Positions 43,870-54,589 of a stretch of 64,000 nt of DNA are shown here, piece after piece. Position 1 is the stretch's first letter. Each line of letters opens with the position of its first letter. The notes beneath the pieces are model-generated. The model did no database searches. It saw only the letters and a list, made by a program, of their open reading frames with translations, and was not told where the DNA came from. A program made the position numbers and the translations under genes. Source of the DNA: Amylostereum areolatum (Eukaryota > Basidiomycota > Agaricomycetes > Russulales > Stereaceae); the NCBI GenBank assembly GCA_012932865.1, contig SAXG01000069.1:186001-250000 (forward strand). Reading direction: 5' to 3'.

Positions 43870-44603
43870 TTTAACAGCAAGATGGACTGTGTGTGGCATA
43901 CACCGCATGCGCGCAGCACTCGCGGAGAAGGGAATTCCCTCAGCTTTGCACCGTTTTTTGAGCTCGGCCATCATCGTATCGTTGTTGGATGCATTGTCGC
44001 AGCTGATGGCAATGATCTACGAAATGAAGGTCAAGCTGGGAGGTGTAACGTCGACAGCAATGTTACGCACCCGGCCTTTTAGACCATACAATTCCATTGT
44101 CTCCCAGACCACTGCTGCCAGGTTTTCTCCGCTATGCACACTGATAATCTCCCGGAAGTTGATAAGCAGTTCCTCTGGGTGTTTTGATTAGGCAAAGACG
44201 GAAGGGATGCAACAGAATATCACATACCCAACTCCCAGTCATCATTAACATAATGCATGACTATTGCGAGGAAGGCATAACCATTGCTGGACGTCCACGC
44301 GTCGAGAGCAAGGCTCACCATTCCCTTTATACCCTATCGATTGAATGAAGTAAGCATCACTGTTGGTCCATGTTCCACACTTGAACAAAAGCGCATGAAC
44401 CTTAATCATATCCTTGATACCATCGACGGTCATGTCACCGAGCACCATGACTTTGTTACGGATGGTGGATGCGGAGGGGATGTGTAGCCGTTCTGATCAA
44501 TGTGTATACTGTAGCACCCTGTGAAGCTCCGGCTTTTCGACTTCCTCAAAAGGCTGATCGCATGCGAGAAGCCATTCGACGAGAAGATCTTCGAAGTGGT
44601 TTT
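43870..44603 (-). pseudogene. hAT-family transposase fragment
   Basis: Read on the minus strand in several frames: HFEDLLVEWLLACDQPFEEVEKPE (about 44590-44520), IPSASTIRNKVMVLGDMTVDGIKDMI, LDAWTSSNGYAFLAIVMHYVNDDWEL (about 44315-44235), EELLINFREII, SGENLAAVVWETMELYGLKGRV, ISCDNASNNDTMMAELKKRC (about 44010-43950), RMRCMPHTVHLAVKL (about 43915-43870). This order is that of a hAT transposase (RNase H-like core with its first Asp in the DAWTSS segment). The N-terminal side is cut off at 44603 by the Copia LTR and the C-terminal side ends near the Helitron. Confidence 0.75.
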
Positions 44604-45075
44604 TGTTGAACAGACTTATCCAAGTCAGTGAGATGCTCAGTCGAAGGGATACTTCGAGTTATATATTATACCTTATCCAAGTCAGTGAGACGCTATAGTA
44701 AGGTATGTAAGCCAAAGAGAAATAGGTAGAAGGTACAAAGGATTGCTCACCTCAGTCGAAGGGATACTTCGAGTGAGGAGGCAGGACGAAATACGAGAGC
44801 CTTATATACCCAAACCGCTGTGCCATAAGAGCCAATCATAAAAGCCGTAAGAAAGTGGTGCCATAGTGTAGCATAATTAATCAGCGCCAAGAGTGCGCTC
44901 AGTCATCCACCACAGCTTTCATGTGAAAGCGTACAGTAAGAATCACATGCTCCGCACAGCCTCGCACAGCCAATTCCATATTGTTCCGGTTCTTCCCAGA
45001 ACCTTCCGTTCCTTTCTATCACATATTACATAATGTAGTTGAAGCTAGAGATCGTCCGCATTACTATCTTCAACA
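44604..45075 (-). repeat. Copia element G 3' LTR (472 bp)
   Basis: Ends are the inverted repeat TGTTGAA..TTCAACA. On the minus strand it follows the tract AAGTGGGAG. It holds internal direct repeats: tatccaagtcagtgaga twice (about 44617 and 44675) and ctcagtcgaagggatacttcgag twice (about 44636 and 44751), each with a small palindrome tcgaagggatacttcga. Confidence 0.8.
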
Positions 45076-45101
45076 CTCCCACTTAATGGCATGATCGAAA
45101 G

Positions 45102-46133
45102 CTAGCAACTCTCCTTTGTTTCCACTAAACCCATCCTTCCACTCAAACGGACGTGTGTGTCATAAGGGACAGGCTTGGTCAGAGCATCTGCCACTATATC
45201 TGCTGAAGGGGCATGAACCAAGGAAACCAATCCATCATCGACACATTCCCAAATGTAATGCCAACAAATATCAATGTGCTTTAGACTTTTACCAGTGACA
45301 GGGTTTTGTGCACTAATAAGCGCGCCCCGGTTGTCACCATACAAGGTAAAAGGCACTTGACTCGGGTAGCCGATCTCTTGATAGAGGTTCCTGTACCAAG
45401 CTATCTGTTTTGCCGCTTCTGCCATTGCGACGTACTCCACTTCATGGGTAGAATGAGATATCGACTTCTGCTTCTTTGACATCCAGACGATGGCACCACC
45501 GGAGTAGATGAAGACGTATGCAGATGTCGAGTGACGATTATTCCTATTCTCCGCCCAATCCACATCAGAGAAACCAAATAGCTTGTCCTTCACTTTGCCA
45601 TTGTAGTGAATGCGATAGTCCTGTGTACCAACGATGTACCGCAGAACGTACTTCACCGCTTTCAGATGAGCCAAAGTGGGGTTTGAGCTGAACTGTGCCA
45701 GCCGTGTGACCGCATACGCAATGTCCGGATGAGAACCAATGGCGATATACATGAGACTGCCAATGAGAGACTGGTAGTACGTCCTAGTGTGCGGGTCTGC
45801 GTCTTTGGTTGCCTTTTCAAGGACAATACCGGATGGCAGGGGAGTGCGAGTGGGGTTCGCTTCAGACATCTCGAAACGGGCAAGCATTTCTGCTATGTTC
45901 CGCTTTTGATCTATCTCGATTGTCTTCTGCTTTCTGTCATGATTTGAATCCCAAGGAAAGAAGACAATTCCCCTAGGTCTGTCATCTCAAACCGACTAGC
46001 GATGGCACTTTTGATGCGCTTGATTTCGCTAAGCGAGTTCCCCATTAACACCATGTCATCGACATACAGTATCAAAATGATGACTGTGTTCCCCTCCTGT
46101 CGACGATAGACGTATAATCCCATGTCCGAATAA
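45102..46133 (-). pseudogene. Copia RT C-terminus and RNase H
   Basis: From 46133 down: SDMGLYVYRRQEGNTVIILILYVDDMVLMG with the YVDD catalytic motif (about 46055), MTDLGELSSFLGIQI, a frameshift near 45910, then the 261-codon frame MLARFEMSEANPTRTPLPSG, YYQSLIGSLMYIAIGSHPDIAYAV, GFSDVDWAENRNNRHSTSAYVF, LYGDNRGALISAQNPV, and ADALTKPVPYDTH, the usual Copia RNase H blocks. Stop at 45102. Continuous with 53232-54589 once D is removed. Confidence 0.9.
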
Positions 46134-46553
46134 TGTCACGGATCGCTCCATTTCTCTCTTCGTTTGCAGACCTCGTACACGCGACGTGTCACGGCACATG
46201 ACTTTCCCTTGCATCACATGCTTCAACGACGTCATTGCCCGGACTTCCGAGCGGGGTTCCGCATCCTTATCTATGACATCACTGCTCCGGACCTTCGTCC
46301 CCCGCCCCATGACTCCTTTCCTATTGTTCCCCCCGCTCGCACCACTATCGCATCGCATCGCACCATCGTTCCCACTTGTATATAAGGACAGTGTTTCTCT
46401 TCCCTTTTCCCTAGACTGTCCATCTCGTCATACGGTACTGTAGCGCACGTTGCACTACCCTAGACCCCGGCACTCTCGAATCTATTTTCTTCTCGCTCCT
46501 CTCATCGTCGCGACTTAGGCGGTTCATCGGTCTCATAAACTGCGTTTCTGACA
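46134..46553 (+). repeat. Element D 5' LTR (420 bp)
   Basis: TGTCACGGATCGC .. CTGACA. TATATAA at 46379-46385, inferred RNA start TAGACTGTCCA at 46412-46422. The primer site TGGACAGTCT at 46556-46565 pairs with the start over 10 nt. Confidence 0.95.
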
Positions 46554-47170
46554 CCTGGACAGTCTGCCCCTACGCCTACCTCGCACCCCTCTCTCCATCT
46601 ACCTCTGCCGTCTCTACGACGTTAAAAACTCCCACCACGGACCTCCCGAACGCACCGGTCTTCCTCCCGTTCAACGGAAAGCCGATCACCCCCCGCGACG
46701 ACGCACCACTCCCCTACCCTTGGTCCGACGCCGTCACCGTCAACTGCCTCGTCCCCGTACAGAACCTCTGCAAGAAAGATCCCTGGACCGCGCACGGTCT
46801 CAACTTCCGCATCTTCGAGTGGAGGTGGCACAAGGATCACGGTACTGTCGTCCTCGCCCTATACGTCCGAATCACTACGTGCATCAACGTAGATCTCGAA
46901 CGCCTTGAATTCACCCTCCACGCCCCCACCTACCACACATACCTCATCCAAGACGCCCCCAACCCGATCCTCCAAACCAGTTTCACCTCCGTCTCCCAGT
47001 TTAACCGCCGGACCCCCAAATCCACCCCGCCACCAGTCCTCCGTCCCACCATCAAGGGTAAGACCCTTCGTCGCCGCCACCACGAACATAAGATCCGCCA
47101 GGCAGTAAAAGCCGGCTACCTCACCAAGAAACTCCTCGGCCGTCGCCCCATCGCGGCGGACTTCTTCTAG
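46415..47170 (+). CDS. Element D ORF0, AUG-free
   Basis: The frame is open from directly after TAG at 46412-46414 (the inferred transcript start) to the amber TAG at 47168-47170 and holds no ATG. The homologous part starts near the LTR end and carries IFEWRWHKDHG, EFTLHAPTYHTYL and a basic C-terminus ending GRRPIAADFF. The next codons remain open in the same frame into gag. If translated, initiation must use a non-AUG codon, an internal entry, or an mRNA different from the genomic sequence. No domain recognised. Confidence 0.6.
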   Translation, partial: TVHLVIRYCSARCTTLDPGTLESIFFSLLSSSRLRRFIGLINCVSDTWTVCPYAYLAPLSPSTSAVSTTLKTPTTDLPNAPVFLPFNGKPITPRDDAPLPYPWSDAVTVNCLVPVQNLCKKDPWTAHGLNFRIFEWRWHKDHGTVVLALYVRITTCINVDLERLEFTLHAPTYHTYLIQDAPNPILQTSFTSVSQFNRRTPKSTPPPVLRPTIKGKTLRRRHHEHKIRQAVKAGYLTKKLLGRRPIAADFF

Positions 47171-47761
47171 ACCATCATCACGTCCTCCACAGCCCCTCGT
47201 CCCCCCACCCCGAACCTTCCCCCAGGCGTCTTTCGAGACTACTGCCCCGAAGAATACTATATCCTCACCTCGCAGCAGACTAAGGAATCCGTACGTTGGC
47301 TACACGACGAACCAAACCGGCAACGTCGAGACTGGTACTTCGACGACCGCGACGAACAACCCTACGTCGAAGAATCGGATTTTGCCACCGCTGCGGACGT
47401 TCTACAGCGCTTCCTGAACCCCCCTCCGACCAACTCGCCCCCACCCCGTCGACGTACTGTAATCGAAGTCCCAGAAGGGATCAACCACAACGACACAACT
47501 GGGAAGTGGTACGCCTATAGACGGAACAAGAACGGAACCCCAGGACGATCAGTAGTTGAGTGGCAGCCCACTTCGTTCAGTCCCGTCCAAGATCACTGGT
47601 CGTGGCATCATAACCAGCAATTCCTCACCCCCGCCGACTTCCTTGTCGCAAAACAAGTTGAGGACGAAGTTGAAGAAGCAGAAGAACGCCGACGAGAAAC
47701 TCTACGCCGCCTTGATCAAGAACTCGCCCAATCCCTCACCGTCCCCCTCCCCTTCGACAAG
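47171..47761 (+). other. Element D in-frame linker between ORF0 and gag
   Basis: Same as the C linker by eye: 197 sense codons, no ATG in any of the three frames, same frame as gag. Confidence 0.55.
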
Positions 47762-48787
47762 ATGTCCGACGCCGAATCCAAACCTGCCGTCTCCAAGCGG
47801 GAGATCGGCCCCAAGCCAAAGCCATTCAAAGGTGATAGACGCGACACCCTCCGGTTCTCCCTCGAGCTCCGCATGTTCCTGCGCGTTAACAAGGATGTTT
47901 ATGCCACAGATGACGCCAAGATGATGCTCCTCCTCAGCCTGATGGAGGACGACACGGCGAAAGCCTGGGCCACGCATCGCCGCATGGAACTCTTCGCCGA
48001 CGAAGACGAGAAGGAAGACGCCGACACCCTCGACCCCACGCCCCCCACACTCCACTATAGCTCCTACAAAGAGCTCTTCGAGAGGTTTGGCAAAGACTTC
48101 ATGCCCGTCGATCCGAAGATAGAGGCTCAGCGTAAGATCAACGAGCTCGCAATGACCACCCGGGACGTCACTGACTTTATCACCGAGTTTGAGATGCTGG
48201 CAACCATGTCAGCGTACGACGACGAGGCGCTAATCCACTTTTTCAAGAAGGGACTTCAGCGTGACCTCGGCAAGCAGGTGGCCCGGTCGTACCCGTTCCC
48301 CACCAAGCTTGCGGAGTGGAAGGAGCGCGCCCGCCGCATCAACCACCAGTGGCTCGAAGAGAACCCGGAGAGGAAGAGCAGTCAGTCCAAGGGGGCTGTC
48401 GCGCTCACCTCGAACGGTTCGACCAACGACTCCTCGTCGCGCCGAGTCGGCGCCTTCACCAACACCTCGACCTGCCCTGCAAAGCTGACGGACGACGAGC
48501 GCGCAAAGATGATGCGCGAAGGCAAGTGCTTCATGTGTCGACAAGCCGGTCACGTCTCTCGCGACTGCCCCAACCGCGACTCGAGCGCGCGACGGGTGGG
48601 CGCAGTAGAGACTGGGTCCAAGGCCCCTCCCCTGCCGACGAACACGGCTCCGTCCACTGCGAAAGCAGCTCCCGACCCATCCAAAACCATCGCGGCAATC
48701 ACTCGCCAGCTGAAGGATCTGGACGCGGAAGGCAAGGAGCAGGCAGTAGCGCTGTTGAAGGACATCCTGGAATCGCAGGATTTTTGA
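47762..48787 (+). CDS. Element D gag (341 aa, intact)
   Basis: The deduced protein equals that of element C; the only base difference I noticed is silent (ggc/ggt near 47832). Capsid-type N-terminal half and zinc knuckle CFMCRQAGHVSRDC at residues 256-269. Ends at TTTTTGA (48781-48787), with pol in the -1 frame. The ATG at 47762 is the first AUG after the inferred transcript start, which fits a scanning ribosome. Confidence 0.92.
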   Translation: MSDAESKPAVSKREIGPKPKPFKGDRRDTLRFSLELRMFLRVNKDVYATDDAKMMLLLSLMEDDTAKAWATHRRMELFADEDEKEDADTLDPTPPTLHYSSYKELFERFGKDFMPVDPKIEAQRKINELAMTTRDVTDFITEFEMLATMSAYDDEALIHFFKKGLQRDLGKQVARSYPFPTKLAEWKERARRINHQWLEENPERKSSQSKGAVALTSNGSTNDSSSRRVGAFTNTSTCPAKLTDDERAKMMREGKCFMCRQAGHVSRDCPNRDSSARRVGAVETGSKAPPLPTNTAPSTAKAAPDPSKTIAAITRQLKDLDAEGKEQAVALLKDILESQDF

Positions 48788-51700
48788 AACGCCCCCCAGT
48801 CGCGTCGTCTGGTGGAGGCAAAGGACTTTTGGTATCATCGTCGAATCGTTTCGCTGTATTATCATCCATGCATACCTGTGAGCAATTGTATCCCCCGTGT
48901 TTGTATCTGTCTACCGTCACCAAGAACAGGCAAACACCATCAATCACGCTCAAGGTCAAGCTGATCGGACGAGTTACCAAAAGAGAAATCGACGCAGACG
49001 CGCTGCTTGATAGCGGCGCAGAAGGAATTATCCTGAACCGAAGCTTCGTTGAACGCAAGAAGCTTACCACAAGAAGACTAGAAAACCCGTTCCCCGTGCG
49101 TAATGTGGACGGCACCGAGAACATCATGGGCTGGGTACGTGACACAACGACCCAGCAGATCCGGATATACTCGCAAGATTCAAAGGCATACCATGAGGAA
49201 GAAGCTGAGTTCTTCATCACCGACATCGGCAATCATGACATGATCCTTGGAACAGACTGGCTCGACGAGCACAATCCCACCATAGACTGGCAACAAGACC
49301 GTGTTGACATGCTCCGCTGCCCTCCCTCATGCACTCTGTCCAAACCTCCTGTGACAAACCTCGCAACCAAGCCACGGAAACCATCATCGATCCAGTCACA
49401 GCGTAAGGTTGAAGCAGGTAAAACCCCGAGGACACCTCTCGTCGTGGACGATCCCTTCCCAGAGCCGACGTATGTGTCCTGGACCCCAGTCCCCACTTAT
49501 GTTATTCCTGCACGCAGAGTCAAAGGTGTTCGCGTCCGCACGGTCCATCACTCCCCTCTACCCGCACGACTCTTCACTGAAGACGACGACGAGCGGCCCA
49601 TGGTATTCCGAGACTGGAAGATCAATGGACTACGCCGCGCCGGAATCCTCCCTGAAACCGATGGTCCTAATCCAGATGCAATACCCATCCGCGCAGGCTT
49701 TACAAAAGCGCAGGAGCTTGCAGAGCATTCAAAAGAGAACGCACGCCCGCAAACCTTCGAAGACTTAGTTCCCCCTCCGTACCGCGACTTCGCGTCTGTA
49801 TTTGACAAGAAAACCTCCGAGCGACTTCCTGACCGACGACCATGGGACCATGCTATCGACATGAAAGACGGCTTTGAACCCAAACCGTGCAAAATCTACC
49901 CCCTCTCACCTTCCGAGCAGATCAAACTTGACACCTTCCTCGACGACCACCTGAAGAAGGGCTATATCCGCCCATCGAAGTCACCTCAGGCGAGTCCATT
50001 CTTCTTTGTGAAGAAAAAGGATGGAAAGCTGCGTCCTGTACAGGACTATCGAGAATTAAACAAGGGCACTGTCAAGAATGAATACCCCTTGCCACTGATC
50101 TCTGAAATTGTCGACCGTCTCAAAGGTGCAAAGATCTTCTCAAAGATGGATGTTCGCTGGGGCTACAACAATGTCCGCATCAAGGAAGGCGACAAGTGGA
50201 AGGCTGCGTTCAAGACGAATCACGGTCTCTTTGAACCTACGGTGATGTTTTTCGGACTTATGAACTCCCCTGCGACGTTTCAGGCAATGATGAATGAACT
50301 GTTCAAGGATCTCATCAACTCGGGCAAGGTCATTATCTACATGGACGACATCTTGGTGTTCACTCGCACCATGGACGAACACCGTGCCATAGTGCGGCAG
50401 GTTCTGCAGTGTTTGCAAGACAACGACCTCTTCCTCAAACCGGAGAAATGCGTCTTTGAGCAAGACTCTGTTGAATACCTCGGACTCATCATCTCGCACG
50501 ACAAGATCGCTATGGACCCCGTCAAGGTAGCAGGTATTCAGGACTGACCAACACCACGAACGGTCAAAGATGTGCAATCCTTCCTCGGCTTTGGCAACTT
50601 CTACCGACATTTCATCAAGGACTTCTCCAAGGTGGCACAGCCCCTATTTGATCTGACAAAGAAGGACTGCACATGGGACTGGTCGACGGACTGCCAAACT
50701 GCGTTTGATGCACTGAAAGCTGTGTTTACTTCCTCCCCCGTCTTGGTCATGCCTGACCCAAAGAAGCCTTCCTCGTTGAAGTCGATGCCTCGGACTTTGC
50801 TACTGGAGGTATACTCTCGCAGAAAGGCGACGACGGTCACTGGCATCCAGTGGCGTATCTGTCCAAGGCCCTATCGGAACCAGAACGGAACTACAACATC
50901 TACGACAAGGAGCTGCTTGCGATCATCCGTGCGCTTGAAGCCTGGCGCCACTACCTCGAAGGCGCCCCCGACACCGTCGAAATCTGGACAGATCACAAGA
51001 ACCTGGAGCACTTCAAGACGGCACAGAAGCTGAGCCGCCGACAGGCACGTTGGGCTCTATTCCTCACTCGATTTGACTTCGCGCTCGTTCACAAACCAGG
51101 AGTATCCCATCGCCCAGACCCAATGTCCCGACGACCTGATCACAAGCAGGGCGTTGAGAATGACAACAAGGAACGTATCTTGCTCGACCCCAAGTACTTC
51201 CAGATACGTGCAACAAGGCCAGGAGCAGTAACCTCCCTCGGTGATGTCGAACTCCGAAGACGTATCTGCGACTGCAAAACCAAGGACATCGAGGTCGTTC
51301 AAGCCCTGGACGCTATCTTACGAAACGGACCACGTACACTCGTCAAGAACCTTCAAGAGTGGAACTACGAAGAAGGCCTGGTCCTGTTTAGAGGAAAGGT
51401 ATATGTCCCTGCAGACGACGAGTTGCGACGCGACATTGTCAAAATGTACCATGAATCGCCCCTGGCTAGACACCCCGGTCGCTTCAAGACTTACGAGCTT
51501 GTGAGTCGTGAATATTGGTGGCCTGGCATGTCTGTCTTTGTCCGCGACTTTGTAGCAGGATGCGCAACCTGCCAGTCGACGAAGACACAGAGCAGCCGAC
51601 CCCACGTCGACATGATCCCAAACGAAGTACCCGATCGACCATTTGGCGTCATCTCCACCGACTTCATCGTCGAACTCCCTGACTGCGAAGGCTATAACGC

Positions 51701-52874
51701 CGTCAATGTCGTGGTCGATCGCCTCACCAAGATGGTGGTTACCACCCCATGTACAACGAAGATCACCAGCGATGGCACGGCCGACATTCTCTTCGATAAG
51801 GTATACCGACACTACGGCTTAGCAGACAAGATCATCTCGGATCGTGGACCCCAATTTGCTGGACAGGTGATGCGTACACTCAACGAGAAGCTCGGGATCA
51901 AGTCCGCCCTCAGCACAGCGTATCACCCACAGACAGACGGCCAAACCGAACGCGAGAACCAGAACCTCGAGCAGTTTCTGCGAGTATTCTGCAACTACCG
52001 TCAAGACGACTGGGTGAAGTGGTTGCCCTTCTTCGAGTTTTCTCACAACTCTCGCACCCATGCAGCTACTGGAAAGGCTCCCTTTGAAGTCCTCTACGGC
52101 TTCCTCCCCAGGATGTACCCGTCCGTAAACCCGTCCTCAAAGGTCCCTGCAGTTGAAGAACGCCTCCGTCAACTTGAAGAAGTCCGACAAGAGATCAAAG
52201 CCAGCCTTGCCCTCGCATCTGACTTAATGAAGCACTACAATGGTGACACGATCAGCAAATCGACACTGTTCGCCGTTGGAGACAAGGTCTGGCTCGAAGG
52301 CAAAAACCTGAAGACGACGAGGCCGAAAGCTAAGCTTGCTGCCAAACGATTTGGACCCTTCGAGATCGTTGACGTCATTAGCCCAGTGAATTACCGCCTG
52401 AAGCTGCCGAAGACGTGGAGAATCCACCCAGTCTTCCATGCTTCGCTGCTCACCGCTTACAAGGAGACAACGGCACATGGTCCAAACTATGAACAACCGC
52501 CGCCTGACCTCGTTGATGACGAAGAAGAATATGACGTTGAAGACATCATCGACTCGAAGCCGACCCGCAACAAGAAAGGCATACAATACCTCGTCAAGTG
52601 GGTAGGCTATCCTGACTCCGAGAATACCTGGCTCCCTCGCTCCTCGCTCTCAAAGGTCACCGACATGATCGACGCCTTCCACAAACGCCATCCAAACGCG
52701 CCCCGCCCTGTGCGTTCCCTCGGCATCTCCTTTGACGATTTTCTCGCATCTACCCTTGCAGATGACATCGCGCTCCAGGCGAAAGCGCGTCTTAAAGGGG
52801 GGGTAATGTCACGGATCGCTCCATTTCTCTCTTCGTTTGCAGACCTCATACACGCGACGTGTCACAGCACATGA
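48785..52874 (+). pseudogene. Element D pol, broken by one stop and one deletion
   Basis: Protease, RT (YMDD at 50338-50349), RNase H, integrase and chromodomain in the usual order. TGA at 50545-50547 (Trp in B) and a 1-nt deletion near 50768 interrupt it, both shared with C. The last 674 codons (50850-52874) are open, through the polypurine tract, into the 3' LTR. Relative to C there are several replacements in the integrase part (for example E/K, F/L and V/A changes), although the first 743 codons look the same. Confidence 0.92.
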
Positions 52875-53226
52875 CTTTCCCTTGCATCACATGCTTCAAC
52901 GACGTCATTGCCCGGACTTCCGAGCGGGGTTCCGCATCCTTATCTATGACATCACTGCTCCGGACCTTCGTCCCCCGCCCCATGACTCCTTTCCTATTGT
53001 TCCCCCCGCTCGCACCACTATCGCATCGCATCGCACCATCGTTCCCACTTGTATATAAGGACAGTGTTTCTCTTCCCTTTTCCCTAGACTGTCCATCTCG
53101 TCATACGGTACTGTAGCGCACGTTGCACTACCCTAGACCCCGGCACTCTCGAATCTATTTTCTTCTCGCTCCTCTCATCGTCGCGACTTAGGCGGTTCAT
53201 CGGTCTCATAAACTGCGTTTCTGACA
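52807..53226 (+). repeat. Element D 3' LTR (420 bp)
   Basis: Same length as the 5' LTR; preceded by AAAGGGGGGGTAA and followed by the AATAA duplication. The pol frame overlaps its first 68 nt. Confidence 0.95.
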
Positions 53227-53231
53227 AATAA

Positions 53232-54589
53232 GTACAAACAAAGCCCAACTCCTTTAGGAGTGCGTCAATTACTACGTTCCACTGCCTAGCAGCTTGTTTA
53301 AGACCATAGATGGCCTTCAGTAGTAAGACAACTTTCTCCGGATGTGCAGGATCTACGAAACCTTCTGGTTGCTCCATGTAGATTTCTTCCTCCAGTTGCC
53401 CATGCAGGAACGCCGACTTGACGTCCATGCCATATATTTCCCAATCTTCTTGCGTGGCCAACGCAAGGCAGAAACGAATTGTTTTGAACCGGGCAACGGG
53501 GCTGAAGGTTTCCATGTAATCCTTGCCATACTCCTGTTTGAAGCCTCTAGCGACCATGCAAGCACAAAATAGCGTGTCTGATTTACGCTTGAAGACCCAT
53601 TTGCAAGTGATAACGTTTGCATCCTTGGATCTGTCCACCAATCTCCAAGTTCCCATTTTGTCTAGCGCATTTTTCTCATATTGACACGCTTCCCTCCACT
53701 GCGCCGCTTTGCGCGATGCCATTGCTTCCCCAAAAGACTGTGGGTCAGGCGATGCTGCTGTATCCAGCAAAGCTGAAAGCGAAAGCATTCCTCCCATTAT
53801 GTGACGACGACCTCCTCATCTGCCCATAGTCGCATCAACCTGGCTAGACCTCCCTGCACCATGCGCATTATCTGGATTATTGTAGCACGGGTTCAAACCT
53901 GCACGATTCCGTCGTGGCCTTTGTTCAGGCATGATAGGTTCATGCGAAGGTAGGGAGTAGTCTGCATGTGGGGGGTTTGCCAGAGCGTCGTGGAACCAAC
54001 TAGTTTGAGGAGTTTGTGGGAGCGGTGTAACTCTCACTGCAGAAGTACGCGGTGGAGTTTGTGGTAGTGAAGGGGATGGAGAAAGGGTGGTGAGGTTAGA
54101 GATGACAGACTCCGTCTCCTTGACCTCTTCCTCTTCATGCTCGGACGGTGGGGTTTCAACTTCTTCCTCACCACCATCTTTCTTTTCTTCGTCTGCTGTA
54201 GGACCAGGATTGGCTTGAATAGATGCCGATGGTCGAGTGTGACAATGCTTCTCAGGAATTTCGACATCTGGAACTAAATCTTCCAGACGCACAACAGGTG
54301 GCGGCTGAACCGGAGCTGGCAAACTCGGTTTCGCCGGGAAAGAGGTTTCGTCAAAGTCTACCTCGCCGTAGGCAGCAATGACCATGGTTCTCTTTTCCTT
54401 TACCCACAACCAATACCCACTGGCACCGGGTTCATAGCCAATGAACGTCACAGGGAATGTCTTTCCTTGTAGCTTGTGATGTTTGTCCTTGACTATGAAT
54501 GCCTTAGCAGCGCAACCAAATACCCTAAGGTACGTGACATTGGGAATATCCTTTCCCTTTGTCCAGTGCTCAAGCGGAGTGTGCCACTG
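53232..54589 (-). pseudogene. Copia integrase C-terminus, linker and RT N-terminus
   Basis: From 54589 down: TPLEHWTKGKDIPNVTYLRVFGCAAKAFI, FIGYEPGASGYWLW, a low-complexity Pro/Glu-rich linker, a stop at 53816, then the RT start WREACQYEKNALDKMGTWRLVD, CKWVFKRKSD, ARGFKQEYGKDYMETFSPVA, IYGMDVKSAFLHGQLEEEIYMEQPEGF, LLKAIYGLKQAARQWN. The frame is cut at 53231 by element D and continues at 46133. Confidence 0.9.

Larger units (their letters stand above)
46134..53226 (+). mobile_element. Gypsy element D, youngest-looking full copy
   Basis: Two 420-bp LTRs that look identical or nearly so, target duplication AATAA (46129-46133, 53227-53231), complete ORF0-linker-gag-pol. It carries the same TGA and 1-nt deletion in pol as C. 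Inserted in the RT of Copia element G. Confidence 0.95.
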
